This document shows, one piece after another, positions 1 to 8,516 of a stretch of 64,000 nt of DNA. How positions within the stretch are numbered: position 1 is the stretch's first letter; every line of letters starts with the position of its first letter. Source of the DNA: Mycobacterium kyogaense (lineage in GTDB: Bacteria > Actinomycetota > Actinomycetes > Mycobacteriales > Mycobacteriaceae). The notes under the pieces were generated by a model. It was not told the origin of the DNA and searched no databases. It saw only the letters and a program-made list of their open reading frames with translations. The translations under genes and the position numbers were made by a program. Location: NCBI RefSeq assembly GCF_003254575.1, contig NZ_QJUA01000024.1:1-64000 (forward strand), in the 5' to 3' direction.

Positions 1-10
1 CCAAACAAAA
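1..10 (-). rRNA. rrs: 5' end of 16S rRNA (partial)
   Basis: On the minus strand the last bases of the window read TTTTGTTTGG. This is how mature mycobacterial 16S rRNA begins, just before the universal AGAGTTTGATCC, which would lie outside the window. Only about ten bases of the gene are present. The call rests on this match plus the long rRNA leader that precedes it. Its position directly downstream of tyrS is the rrnB locus of rapidly growing mycobacteria. Confidence 0.75.
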
Positions 11-310
11 ACTCCCGATACAAGACCGGGCAGAATCCGAATCAGAAAAATCCGATCACAAACACCAGAAACATCTGGCAAAAAAACGTTGCGCCCCCAA
101 ACGGGAAAATGCGGACACAACAAAAAACAACAAACAAAAACCACCAAACACACTATTGAGTTCTCAAACAACAGCCCCGACTGACCGCGCAAAGATCCCG
201 CGGCTAAAAGCCGCGATCGCTACTGCGGGCAAATGAGGACCCTCACCTAAGTGAGTGACCTCTCGGGAGTCGGCCGCGCTCTCCGGGTTTTGGCCCGTGT
301 CGCAGCGACT
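11..310 (-). ncRNA. rrnB leader (pre-16S transcribed spacer)
   Basis: This is the transcribed leader between the rrnB promoter and 16S rRNA. At 151-170 the minus strand reads TGTTTGAGAACTCAATAGTG, followed by T/G-rich tracts. That block is the conserved mycobacterial rrn leader element linked to antitermination and pre-rRNA processing. Further upstream are a perfect 7-bp hairpin (199-205 with 209-215) and a 5-bp hairpin CTCAC/GTGAG near 242-255. No protein gene fits here. The region ends at the mature 16S start. Confidence 0.8.
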
Positions 311-315
311 CCGAT

Positions 316-344
316 AAGTTACGTCAGGGATAACGCCGAGTCAA
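316..344 (-). promoter_or_regulatory. rrnB P1 promoter
   Basis: On the minus strand TTGACT (339-344) is followed by a 17-bp spacer and TAACTT (316-321), close to the SigA consensus. Transcription would start near 309 and run through the leader into 16S rRNA. Rapid-grower rrnB operons are known to have their own P1 promoter in this intergenic space behind tyrS. Confidence 0.75.
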
Positions 345-488
345 ATGGCCTGCTAGGGCGGCTTTTTCGGGCCGATCCCAGCGCGCGCACGGCTGGCGTG
401 CGTTGACTGCTGAAGTGACAACGCATGGGCGTGCGCAGTTGTTCCCGGCCCACCAAAACTCCCTGACCTGGACTTTTCGGCCCAGATG
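345..488. other. tyrS-rrnB intergenic segment
   Basis: I see no gene here. Near 382-401 there is an inverted repeat, CGCACG-CCAGC-CGTGCG on the minus strand. It could end tyrS transcription but has no U-tract. The rest would hold upstream activating sequence of the rrnB promoter, which I cannot resolve by eye. Confidence 0.4.
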
Positions 489-1772
489 TCAGCCGGCCCT
501 GTGCACGCCGGCGACATTGCGCTTGCCGCGGCGCAACACGAGCCACCGCCCGTGGAGGAAGTCCGACGGCTGTGCCACCCACTCTTCTGTGGCGATCCTC
601 ACGTTGTTCACCGACACGCCACCTTCGGCGATCGTCCGCCGAGCCGCCCCCTTACTGGCAGACAAACCGGTCGCGACCAGGAGGTCGACGATCGAATCCT
701 CGCCTGCGGGAGGCACTTCCACGACATCGTTGTTACCGGCCTCCCGCAACGCAGCCGCGAGGGTGCGCTCGTCGAGATCGGTCAGCTCTCCCCTACCGAA
801 CAGCGCCTGGCTGGCGAGTTCCACCGCATCGGTGGCCGCCTGGCCATGGATGAGGGTCGTGAGTTCGCGCGCGAGGCGGCGCTGGGCGGCGCGCTCATGC
901 GGACGTTCGGCGGTGGCCTCCTGGAGTTCGGCGATCTCGCCGGCGTCGAGGAAGGTGAACCACCGCAGATACCCGACGACGTCAGCATCGGCGGTGTTGA
1001 TGAAGTACTGGTACCAGGCGTAGGGGCTGGTCATCTCCGGATCGAGCCACAGGCTGCCGCCGCCGGTCGACTTCCCGAACTTCCTGCCCTCTGAATCCGT
1101 CACCAGCGGCGTCGTCAGCGCATGTACTCCGGCGCCCGCCTTCTGACGGACCAGCCGCACGCCGGCGATGATGTTCCCCCACTGATCGGAACCACCGATC
1201 TGCAGCGAGCACCCGTACCGCTGATGCAATTCCACGAAGTCGTTGGCCTGCAACAGCATGTAGCTGAACTCGGTGTACGTGATGCCCTCGCCCTCTAGAC
1301 GTCGGCGCACCGTGTCCCGGTCGAGCATGACGTTCACCGAAAAGTGCTTGCCGACGTCACGAAGGAACTCGATCGCTGACATCTCCTGGGTCCACGACAG
1401 GTTGTCCGCGATGATCGCGCCTGTCGGCGAGTCGTCGAAATCGACGAACCGCTCCAGCTGACCGCGGATTCGCACGGCCCAGTCCGCGACCGTGTCCGCG
1501 GTCTGCAGCGTGCGTTCGCCGACCTCACGCGGGTCGCCGATCATGCCCGTCGCACCGCCGGCGAGCACGATCGGGCGGTGCCCGGCCTGCTGGAATCGCC
1601 GCAACGTCAACAGCGGGATGAGGTGCCCGGCGTGCAAGCTGGGAGCGGTCGGGTCGAACCCGGAGTACACGGTGACCGGGCCGTCGGCCAGGGCTTCTCC
1701 GAGTGCGTCACGGTCGGTCGACTGCGCGATCAGCCCACGCCAGTCCAATTCGTCGAGGATGTCACTTCCCAC
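489..1772 (-). CDS. tyrS: tyrosyl-tRNA synthetase
   Basis: This class Ic aminoacyl-tRNA synthetase charges tRNA-Tyr. The 427-residue protein has the HIGH-type motif HAGH (residues 47-50), the tyrosine-site segment GGSDQWGN near 193-200, and KFGKS (231-235) as its KMSKS loop. A C-terminal S4-like RNA-binding domain covers about residues 355-420. The start is GTG. mpg lies upstream with a 17-bp gap, so the two are probably co-transcribed. The rrnB promoter lies downstream. Length and motifs are typical for the family, with no sign of damage. Confidence 0.97.
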   Translation of the reverse strand: MGSDILDELDWRGLIAQSTDRDALGEALADGPVTVYSGFDPTAPSLHAGHLIPLLTLRRFQQAGHRPIVLAGGATGMIGDPREVGERTLQTADTVADWAVRIRGQLERFVDFDDSPTGAIIADNLSWTQEMSAIEFLRDVGKHFSVNVMLDRDTVRRRLEGEGITYTEFSYMLLQANDFVELHQRYGCSLQIGGSDQWGNIIAGVRLVRQKAGAGVHALTTPLVTDSEGRKFGKSTGGGSLWLDPEMTSPYAWYQYFINTADADVVGYLRWFTFLDAGEIAELQEATAERPHERAAQRRLARELTTLIHGQAATDAVELASQALFGRGELTDLDERTLAAALREAGNNDVVEVPPAGEDSIVDLLVATGLSASKGAARRTIAEGGVSVNNVRIATEEWVAQPSDFLHGRWLVLRRGKRNVAGVHRAG

Positions 1773-1789
1773 GCACCGATCTTCCCGTA

Positions 1790-2443
1790 CTAGTCGCTGT
1801 CGCCGGGAGCCGGTGCCCGCGGACTACGTCGGTAGGGCGACACTTCCGCACGACCTGCCACCCAGAAGCGCCACGGGCGATCGGCAGCCTTGCTGACCCC
1901 GGTGCGGGGTCCCTCGGCTGCGCGCAGACGGCGCCCCAACGAAAGACGGACCGGCGCAAGCGGATCGAAGAGGTCGAGGCCGTTGTCCCCCATCTCGATG
2001 CCGAGTGCCGAACACAGATTGCCTGGGCCTCTGGCCAGTGCGGACTCTTTGACCAGCTCGCCCCGGCGATCGCGGGCGGCACCCACGCCGTCGTCGATCA
2101 CTGCCGCTCGCAGCAGTACCGCACCGGCGACACCATCGGTGGCGCACACCACGTTCGCGCACACGTGGATGCCGTGACTGCGATAGGTGTACAGGTGACC
2201 CGGCGGGCCGTACATCACGGTGTTGCGCCCCCCGCGCCCGCGGAACGAGTGCGACGCCGAGTCTGGCCACGGCCCGTCGGCCGGTCCCCCGTATGCCTCG
2301 ACTTCGACGATCGTCGCCGTGACCTCGCGGCCCGTCAGCCGGGCGCCGAGCAAAAGCCGGGCGGCTCGAACGGGATCGACGGCCAGACGATCAGCCCCGG
2401 ATGCGGGCTCTATCTCGGGGCTGAGCTCGGTGTCGTCCACCAT
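1790..2443 (-). CDS. mpg: 3-methyladenine DNA glycosylase (AAG/Mpg family)
   Basis: This 217-residue protein excises alkylated purines in base excision repair. It shows the AAG-fold segments IVEVEAYGG (catalytic Glu region), GPPGHLYTYRSHGIH and ARGPGNLC. I chose the ATG at 2443 because it sits 8 nt behind a TAGGAT -10 element, giving a leaderless mRNA. A longer reading frame reaches 2503 but would cover this promoter and run into the divergent ABC promoter. tyrS follows 17 bp downstream. The gene is the Rv1688 counterpart in both sequence and position. Confidence 0.93.
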   Translation of the reverse strand: MVDDTELSPEIEPASGADRLAVDPVRAARLLLGARLTGREVTATIVEVEAYGGPADGPWPDSASHSFRGRGGRNTVMYGPPGHLYTYRSHGIHVCANVVCATDGVAGAVLLRAAVIDDGVGAARDRRGELVKESALARGPGNLCSALGIEMGDNGLDLFDPLAPVRLSLGRRLRAAEGPRTGVSKAADRPWRFWVAGRAEVSPYRRSPRAPAPGDSD

Positions 2444-2451
2444 CGGTCGCC

Positions 2452-2457
2452 ATCCTA
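2452..2457 (-). promoter_or_regulatory. -10 element of mpg (leaderless)
   Basis: TAGGAT on the minus strand ends 8 nt before the mpg ATG. GTGTCA lies about 16 bp further upstream. This resembles the RecA-independent DNA-damage promoter core (TGTCR followed by TANNNT), but the spacing is one base short. I therefore call only a -10 element. Confidence 0.5.
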
Positions 2458-2466
2458 CGGCTGCTC

Positions 2467-2496
2467 TTGACACCGTTCCGCGACCAGGCGCACTAT
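2467..2496 (+). promoter_or_regulatory. promoter of the ABC exporter operon
   Basis: A consensus -35 TTGACA (2467-2472), an 18-bp spacer and a -10 CACTAT (2491-2496) place the transcription start at or next to the ATG at 2504. The transcript would be leaderless. Two palindromes sit directly over the start site. Confidence 0.7.
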
Positions 2497-2527
2497 TCAT
2501 CACATGATGAGTTCATCGCACGATGAA
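2497..2527. promoter_or_regulatory. tandem palindromic operator over the ABC operon start
   Basis: There are two dyads one after the other. The first is TCATC-ACAT-GATGA (2497-2510). The second is TTCATCG-CA-CGATGAA (2512-2527), with perfect 7-bp arms. Their left arms are about 16 bp apart. They cover the transcription start and first codons, an ideal place for repression. The TetR gene at the end of the operon is the natural candidate to bind them; that link is inference. Confidence 0.65.
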
Positions 2528-3268
2528 TTAACGTCGCTGCCGCGCGACGCCGCGATCGACATCGAGAATCTGCACGTCCGCCGCGGTGGCAGGACCGCAG
2601 TGGACGATGTCACCGTCCGCGTGACGCGCGGCACCATCACCGGTCTGCTGGGGCCGTCCGGATGCGGCAAGAGCACGGTGATGCGCAGCATCGTCGGCAC
2701 ACAGATCGTGTCGAGCGGATCCGTACGGGTGCTCGGCCTGCCCGCCGGCTGCGCGGCACTGCGCCATCGCGTCGGCTACGTCACGCAGCAGCCGACCATC
2801 TATCCCGATCTCCGCGTCGTCGACAACGTGCGGTACTTCGCCGCGCTGTTCGGCAGCGATGCGGCGGATATCGACGAGGCCCTCGACGCCGTGGGCCTCG
2901 GCACGCATCGCACCGCGCTCGCCGGCAACCTCTCCGGCGGCCAGCGCACCCGAGCGTCACTGGCCTGCGCGCTGGTGGGGCACCCCGAGGTGCTGGTACT
3001 CGACGAACCGACCGTGGGCCTCGACCCGGTCCTGCGCGCCGACCTGTGGGACCGGTTCGCCGCTCTCGCGCGGCACGGCACCACGCTGTTGATCTCCAGC
3101 CACGTCATGGACGAGGCCGACCACTGTCAGGACCTGCTGCTGATGCGCGAGGGCCGGCTGCTCGCGCACACCACCCCGAACAGACTCCGAGAGGACACCG
3201 CATGTCAGTCGCTGGACGAAGCGTTCCTGTCCGTCATCCGGCACGGCACCGCAGCCGCACGGGCCTGA
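2504..3268 (+). CDS. ABC exporter ATP-binding protein (Rv1687c-like)
   Basis: This 254-residue ATPase subunit belongs to an ABC-2/DrrA-type exporter. It shows Walker A (GPSGCGKST), the Q-loop region (YVTQQP), the signature LSGGQ and Walker B (VLVLDEP) followed by the H-loop region (LLISSHVMDEA). The ATG at 2504 fits a leaderless transcript; a second ATG follows at once. Its 3' end overlaps the permease by 67 bp. The order ATPase, permease, TetR matches Rv1687c-Rv1685c. The substrate is unknown; drug or lipid export is usual for the type. Confidence 0.92.
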   Translation: MMSSSHDELTSLPRDAAIDIENLHVRRGGRTAVDDVTVRVTRGTITGLLGPSGCGKSTVMRSIVGTQIVSSGSVRVLGLPAGCAALRHRVGYVTQQPTIYPDLRVVDNVRYFAALFGSDAADIDEALDAVGLGTHRTALAGNLSGGQRTRASLACALVGHPEVLVLDEPTVGLDPVLRADLWDRFAALARHGTTLLISSHVMDEADHCQDLLLMREGRLLAHTTPNRLREDTACQSLDEAFLSVIRHGTAAARA

Positions 3269-4041
3269 CGGCGGCCCGCCGGGACCGGAGGTGGCGCGCC
3301 TACCTCGCCACCACTGTGCGCATCCTGCGGCAGCTGGCCGGCGATCATCGCAGCGTCGCGATGATCCTGCTGGTGCCCAGCCTGATCATCGCGCTGATGT
3401 ACTTCATGTTCGACGCCGTGCCCACCCGGCCGGGCATGCCGTCGCCGTTCGACAACGCGTGCCTGGTCATGCTCGGTGTCTTCCCGCTCATCGTGATGTT
3501 CCTGATCACGTCGATCACCATGCAGCGGGAGCGGGTGTCGGGCACGTTGGAGCGCATCCTCACCACACCGCTGGGTCGCTTCGCGCTGCTCGGCGGTTAC
3601 GGCACCGCGTTCTCGCTCGCCGCGGCGGCGCAGGCCACCCTCGCCTGCCTGGTGTCGTTCTGGCTGCTCGGTCTCGACACCGCGGGCAGTCCGGTCTGGG
3701 TCTTCGCGATCGCCATCGTCAATGCGGTGCTCGGGGTCGGGTTGGGCCTACTGTGTAGCGCGTTCGCCCGCACCGAGTTCCAGGCCGTGCAGTTCATGCC
3801 GCTGGTCATCGCGCCGCAGCTGCTGCTCTGCGGCATCATCGTGCCGCGCGAGCAGCTGCCCGACTGGCTGCAGTGGGCGAGCAACGCGATGCCGGCCAGC
3901 TACGCTCTGGAGGCACTCCGCCAGGTCGGCGCCCACGCCGAGCTGACGTCGCTGGCCGTCCGCGACTTCCTGATCGTCACCGGCTTCGCGGTGTCGGCGC
4001 TCGCCCTGGCCGCAGCGACACTGAGGCGAAGGACACCGTAG
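3202..4041 (+). CDS. ABC-2 type exporter permease (Rv1686c-like)
   Basis: This 279-residue membrane subunit has about six hydrophobic segments. They run from MILLVPSLIIALMYFMF to a last helix near the C-terminus. The segment MQRERVSGTLERILTTP is typical of ABC-2 permeases such as DrrB. The ATG at 3202 has a purine-rich GAGAGGAC just before it and lies inside the ATPase gene in another frame, so translation is probably coupled. The partner ATPase is directly upstream. Confidence 0.88.
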   Translation: MSVAGRSVPVRHPARHRSRTGLTAARRDRRWRAYLATTVRILRQLAGDHRSVAMILLVPSLIIALMYFMFDAVPTRPGMPSPFDNACLVMLGVFPLIVMFLITSITMQRERVSGTLERILTTPLGRFALLGGYGTAFSLAAAAQATLACLVSFWLLGLDTAGSPVWVFAIAIVNAVLGVGLGLLCSAFARTEFQAVQFMPLVIAPQLLLCGIIVPREQLPDWLQWASNAMPASYALEALRQVGAHAELTSLAVRDFLIVTGFAVSALALAAATLRRRTP

Positions 4042-4046
4042 GCACC

Positions 4047-4670
4047 GTGACGACCGACCAGGACCGCAAACGTCCGGGGCGGCCTCCGGGCGCCTCAGAC
4101 ACCCGCGATCGCATTCTGGCCGTCGCGCGAGACCTGTTCGCCCGCAACGGGTTCGACAACACCTCGATCCGGTCGATCGCCTCCGGAGCCGGCGTCGACG
4201 GCGCATTGGTGCACCACTACTTCGGTACCAAGACCCAACTGTTCGCTGCCGCGATCCACATTCCGATCGACCCCATGTCGGTGATCGGCCCGCTGCGCGA
4301 GGTCCCGGTCGAAGAGATCGGCCACGTACTGCCGTCGCTCCTGCTGCCGCTGTGGGATTCGGAGATGGGCAAGGGATTCATCGCCACGCTGCGATCGTTG
4401 CTGGCCGGAAGCGACGTCTCCATGGTCCGCAGCTTTCTGCAGGACGTCATCGCCGCGGAAGTGGGCAGCCGGGTCGACAGTCCGCCCGGCACCGGCCGCA
4501 TCCGCGTGCAATTCGTCGCGTCGCAGCTGGTCGGCGTGGTGATGGCGCGCTACATACTCGAGCTCGAACCGTTCAGATCCCTGCCGGTCGATCAGGTCGC
4601 GGAGACCATCGCACCGAATCTGCAGCGCTACCTGACCGGCGACCTGCCCGCGCTCCGCGCGATCGACTGA
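4047..4670 (+). CDS. TetR-family transcriptional regulator (Rv1685c-like)
   Basis: This 207-residue regulator starts with a basic arm (KRPGRPPG). A TetR helix-turn-helix follows, covering about residues 15-60 and including DTRDRILAVARDLF and VHHYFGTKTQLF. The rest is a helical ligand-binding domain. The GTG start lies 5 bp after the permease stop, so it is the last gene of the exporter operon. Such an arrangement usually means autoregulation; the tandem palindromes at 2497-2527 are the obvious candidate operator. The inducing ligand cannot be read from sequence. Confidence 0.9.
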   Translation: MTTDQDRKRPGRPPGASDTRDRILAVARDLFARNGFDNTSIRSIASGAGVDGALVHHYFGTKTQLFAAAIHIPIDPMSVIGPLREVPVEEIGHVLPSLLLPLWDSEMGKGFIATLRSLLAGSDVSMVRSFLQDVIAAEVGSRVDSPPGTGRIRVQFVASQLVGVVMARYILELEPFRSLPVDQVAETIAPNLQRYLTGDLPALRAID

Positions 4671-4673
4671 CGG

Positions 4674-4880
4674 TCAGGCGCCGTCGGCCGCGGCGGCCAG
4701 ACGTCGATGCTCGTCGTCGTCCACCGTGACGGCCTCGTCGATCAGCAGGACCGGGATGTCGTCGTCGATGCGGTACTTACGATGCAGCCGAGGGTTGTAG
4801 AGACACCCATCGACGTAGAGAAGAGGACCCCGGTCTTCGGGGCACACGAGCAACTCGAGCAGTGCGGGATCGAGCGTCAT
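4674..4880 (-). CDS. Trm112/YbaR-family small protein (Rv1684-like)
   Basis: This 68-residue protein begins LDPALLELLVCPEDRGPL and continues with YNPRLHRKYRIDDDIPVLLIDEA, the Trm112/UPF0434 pattern. Family members are small partners of methyltransferases or are uncharacterised. Only one cysteine of the usual zinc site is seen in the N-terminal part, so metal binding is doubtful. Its ATG overlaps the stop of the upstream secreted-protein gene by 4 bp, so the two are translationally coupled. Confidence 0.85.
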   Translation of the reverse strand: MTLDPALLELLVCPEDRGPLLYVDGCLYNPRLHRKYRIDDDIPVLLIDEAVTVDDDEHRRLAAAADGA

Positions 4881-5404
4881 CCCGTCCGACCGGGCATCGG
4901 GAAGATCGTGTCGTTGGGATCCTGGATCATCGGATTGCCCGGGCCCCAGCTCGGCCCCATCGGCGCCTGCACGATGCCCGGAGTCGCCGGCGGCGGCACC
5001 GCGGGCTGCTGGACCTGATTGGATGCCTGCATTTTGATCTTGCGCTGCGTCATCAGCGTCGCCTGCAGAGCTTCGACGAGCGGAGCCTGGTTCGGACGCT
5101 TGTCGAGTGCATCCGCCAGTGCCGCGGTGTTGGCGCGCGAGGGCTTGAAGCCCTGCATGCGCAGCGTCATCACCTGATCGATCAGCTTCGAGACCTGACC
5201 GCCACCCGACCCGGTGTTGTACTGCTCGTTGATCATCATGAGGATCCGATCGGGTGACACCGGCGGAGGCGCATCGCCTGTCGCCGGCGCTGCGGCCGGA
5301 TCAGCGGCCGCCACCGGGGCCGACAGCCCCGCGGCAATGCCTCCGACCAGCGCGGCACCGGCCAGCGCTGTTCCGGCGGCGCGGCGCCAGGTGCGTGGTG
5401 ACAT
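4877..5404 (-). CDS. secreted conserved hypothetical protein
   Basis: This 175-residue protein has an N-terminal signal peptide: basic RTWRR, a hydrophobic stretch, then PVAAADPA as a likely cleavage site. A helical middle carries ILMMINEQYNTGSGGGQ. The C-terminal tail is rich in proline and glycine. I chose the ATG at 5404 because a strong AGGAGG lies just upstream; a longer reading frame to 5461 has no such site. The gene is coupled to the Trm112-like gene downstream and lies 53 bp after the Rv1683-like gene. I do not recognise a function. Confidence 0.8.
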   Translation of the reverse strand: MSPRTWRRAAGTALAGAALVGGIAAGLSAPVAAADPAAAPATGDAPPPVSPDRILMMINEQYNTGSGGGQVSKLIDQVMTLRMQGFKPSRANTAALADALDKRPNQAPLVEALQATLMTQRKIKMQASNQVQQPAVPPPATPGIVQAPMGPSWGPGNPMIQDPNDTIFPMPGRTG

Positions 5405-5457
5405 GAATCCTCCTCGAGTCGCCAGCGCGAGCCTAACAGTGAGGCACGCGCCCGGCA

Positions 5458-8427
5458 TCACTGCTGTGTGCCGGCAATCTCGCTGCGAACAGCCGCAGTC
5501 AACCGCTTGTACCGATGGGTATCGGCATCCCGGTACCAGGCGTTACGGGACGCTTTCGGAACACCGTCTGCCTGCAGCGGTCCGGCGAGTGGGCGGTACG
5601 TGGCGGTCAACGTCATGTCGGCGACGACGTGCACGATGTCAGGCGCCGCGCCGACGGGCAGATCGGAAAGCGCCTCGGAGAGATCAGCTGTCGTGATGCT
5701 GCCGCCCGGGCGCAGCGCCAACGCCGTCACCGCCAGCGTGTGGGCGTCGACGGGCACCGCATAGGTGACCGCCATGTCGACCGCGCCGAGGCGGCTGACC
5801 GCGTCGTTGACCGTGGCCGCGAAGACCGGTCCGCGCGCGGTGTGGATCACCGCGGCCCGGGTGTCGACGAGCCAGTAGTCGCCGTCCTCGTCACGACGGA
5901 ACAGGTATTCGGTGGACACCCAGGTGTCCGCCGGCGCGAACACGCCACGCTTGACCGAGGCCAGCGGATCGACTGGACCACGCGGATGAGCGAGCAGGAC
6001 GCCGACCTCGTTGGTGTCGGCGCGGCGGACGAAACCGCGGTCGTCCTCGAGGATCAAGTTGTCCTCGGGGTCGTAGGCGGCCAGCGCGATCTCCCCGCCA
6101 CCGGGCAGCGGCCTGCCCTTGCTGCCGACCTTCGCACCGGCGACGTTGGCCAGTACCGCCTGCCCGTCGGTGGTTGCGAAGAACTCGACGACCTTGGCCG
6201 GTTCGAAGACCTCCACGACCCGTTTCCACAGCCCACTGGGCATACCGGAACCGATGAACACCCGCACCGGGTGATTGCCCGTCAGCGAGAACTCGGGGTC
6301 GTCGATCACCTCCCGCAGCATCGCCCACGTGTAGGACACCACCGTCACGCCGTACTGCCGGATCTCCTGCAGAAAGCGGTCAGGCCGCGGTCCCCGGGAC
6401 AGTGCGATGCGCGCACCCGCCACCACCGCGCCACCCAGACTCACCAGCAGACCCGACTGATGGTGCAGCGGCGTCAGGCAGTAGACCGTGTCGTTGCGGC
6501 CGAGGTTCGCCGCCGACGCGGTGCCGAACGCCGACAACGCCCACCGGTAGTTGGTGATCTGCCGGGCGACGAGCTCACCGCTGATCGTGCTGAATCCGAT
6601 GAAGGCCAGGTCGCGGGCAAGTCCGGGGTTGGGGCGGTACCAGCCGGGCAGTTCGACGCGCTCCGGGTCGATCTGCTCCATGTCGATGACGCCCGCGTCG
6701 TCGGGCAGGTGCAGGTCGCGGGACTCGCCGCCACCGAGGACGAGCACCCGCGTATCGAGGGTGCGGGCGGCGTCCAGGTGGCCCGGGTCGGCGATGATCT
6801 CGGTGACCGCGCCCAGCCGAGCCGCCGCGGCGAGGTCGGCATCGGGGGGCATCAGCACCGCGACCGCCCCGAGCCGCGACAGCGCGGCGATCGCGACCAG
6901 CGCGCTGGGCCGGGTGTCCATCAGCACGCCGACCCGCGCGCCCTGACGCACCCCGACCCCGATCAGGCCGCGCACGACGTTGTTGATGCGGCGATCCACC
7001 GCCTCGTAGGTGTGCACGCGACCGTCGAACAGCAGCGCCTCACCCTGCGGGGCATCCCGGGCCTGCTCACTCATGATGCGGCCCAAAGAGATCCGGGTGT
7101 GATCGTTGACCTGGCCCAGTCGCGCGAGGCGGGGCAGGGTGCGTGCGGTCTCGACGGCGAGCGTGCGTGCCGACCGATTCGCCGCGACCAGCGCATCGGC
7201 AGCGGACTTCGCCAGCGTGAGTGCCATCTCCGTCGCCGCGGCGGTGCCGTGCGCCAGCCGGGAGGTCAGGGAGACCCCACTTTCCGAGGATTCGGCGGGT
7301 GACAGCGCCATCGGCGCCACGCCCTCGGGCTTGGCCCCGGACCCGTCGAGCCACTGCACCCACTGCGCGACCGTCGGCCACGTCTGGTTGGCCGCCTTGG
7401 ACCCGACGACCAGACCGAAATGTCCGGCGCGGATCAGGAACTCGTACACGTCGGCCTGCGGTGCGGCCCGCTTGATGCCGCGCACCGAGGCGGGCTGACC
7501 GATGTCGTCCACCTCGCCGACCACCGCCAGCACCGGGCAGTCGATGTCCGACAGAGTCACCAGATCGCCGTGGACGGAGAAGCCCCCGGTCATCATCCGG
7601 TTGTGGGCGACGAACTGTTTGAGCAGTTCGGAGATCGCCGGGCCGGACCACGCGATCCAGCCCTCAGAGGCCAGGAAACGGCGCTGCTGCTCGCGCGGGA
7701 GCAGGGCTTCCCTGTCGTGCAGCTGCAGCAGGAACTCCACCCGCGACTGAGCGGTCTTGATCGGGTCGAGCATCTGGAAGCCGGTACGGGCCATCCACCC
7801 GGGGATGTCGATGCGGCTGAAGACGTGGTCTGCCATGAAATCGGCGGCTGCCGGGGCGAGGGTGGCCGGCAGGTTCATCGGCAACGCCGCCAGCGTGTCG
7901 ACCGGTGAGCCGAATGCGATGAGGCTCGCCAGATCTTTCGAGCGGCGGTAGGCCGCGGTCTGGTAGGCGAACATGCCGCCCTGCGAGTAGCCGGCCAGGT
8001 GGACATCGCGCCCGGTCACCGATTTGACCGTGTCGACTGCCTCGCTGAGCGCCACGATGTGGTCGGCCAAGGTGCGCTGCATGCCGCCTTCGACCTTGTC
8101 CGGCGAACCGAAGTCGATCACCCACGGGTCGACGCCGGCGCGGTGCAGGATGCCGACCGCCCCGTCCTCACGGGTGACGTCCCACATGTCGGCCGACATC
8201 ATCATCGGGTGGACCATCAGCACGGGCGGGCCCGCGGGTGCGGCGCCGGGCCGGGCGTCGGGCGGGAAGTAGCGGCGCAGCCGGTACATCGGCACGCTCT
8301 CCACGATCTGGAACGGCGAAGGCACCGATCCGGTCTCCAGGCCGCCGTAGCGGAGCACCTCGAGACCGTTCTGAGCGGTCGCGACCAACCGACCGAACGG
8401 GCCGGTGATCGCCGACAGATCCACCAA
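5458..8427 (-). CDS. Rv1683-like fusion: alpha/beta hydrolase plus adenylate-forming domain
   Basis: This 989-residue protein joins two parts. Residues 1-370 are an alpha/beta hydrolase of the PhaC/lipase type with nucleophile elbow GYSQG (Ser148). Residues about 450-989 are an acyl-CoA-synthetase-like fold. The Rv1683 family is linked to triacylglycerol metabolism. The adenylation half looks degraded: its P-loop region reads FSTISGELVARQ instead of TSGTTGxPK, and the usual Y/S-TGD and C-terminal lysine motifs are not visible. The start may be TTG (8427) or GTG (8424); GGGAG lies just upstream of both. The protein is probably cytoplasmic or peripheral. Confidence 0.85.
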   Translation of the reverse strand: MVDLSAITGPFGRLVATAQNGLEVLRYGGLETGSVPSPFQIVESVPMYRLRRYFPPDARPGAAPAGPPVLMVHPMMMSADMWDVTREDGAVGILHRAGVDPWVIDFGSPDKVEGGMQRTLADHIVALSEAVDTVKSVTGRDVHLAGYSQGGMFAYQTAAYRRSKDLASLIAFGSPVDTLAALPMNLPATLAPAAADFMADHVFSRIDIPGWMARTGFQMLDPIKTAQSRVEFLLQLHDREALLPREQQRRFLASEGWIAWSGPAISELLKQFVAHNRMMTGGFSVHGDLVTLSDIDCPVLAVVGEVDDIGQPASVRGIKRAAPQADVYEFLIRAGHFGLVVGSKAANQTWPTVAQWVQWLDGSGAKPEGVAPMALSPAESSESGVSLTSRLAHGTAAATEMALTLAKSAADALVAANRSARTLAVETARTLPRLARLGQVNDHTRISLGRIMSEQARDAPQGEALLFDGRVHTYEAVDRRINNVVRGLIGVGVRQGARVGVLMDTRPSALVAIAALSRLGAVAVLMPPDADLAAAARLGAVTEIIADPGHLDAARTLDTRVLVLGGGESRDLHLPDDAGVIDMEQIDPERVELPGWYRPNPGLARDLAFIGFSTISGELVARQITNYRWALSAFGTASAANLGRNDTVYCLTPLHHQSGLLVSLGGAVVAGARIALSRGPRPDRFLQEIRQYGVTVVSYTWAMLREVIDDPEFSLTGNHPVRVFIGSGMPSGLWKRVVEVFEPAKVVEFFATTDGQAVLANVAGAKVGSKGRPLPGGGEIALAAYDPEDNLILEDDRGFVRRADTNEVGVLLAHPRGPVDPLASVKRGVFAPADTWVSTEYLFRRDEDGDYWLVDTRAAVIHTARGPVFAATVNDAVSRLGAVDMAVTYAVPVDAHTLAVTALALRPGGSITTADLSEALSDLPVGAAPDIVHVVADMTLTATYRPLAGPLQADGVPKASRNAWYRDADTHRYKRLTAAVRSEIAGTQQ

Positions 8428-8516
8428 CGCCTGCTCCCCTATCGCCGACCCCGAACCTCTGATCCCCCCAGTGCAGAGGTCATCATGGCACAGCGGAGGC
8501 CTATCATCGGCGCCTG

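Noticed and set aside
2444..2503. N-terminal extension of mpg to 2503
   Set aside because: It would cover the mpg -10 element and the divergent ABC promoter; ATG 2443 fits family length.
5515..7302. 595-residue open frame antisense to the Rv1683-like gene
   Set aside because: Composition is shadow-like and there is no promoter or ribosome site.
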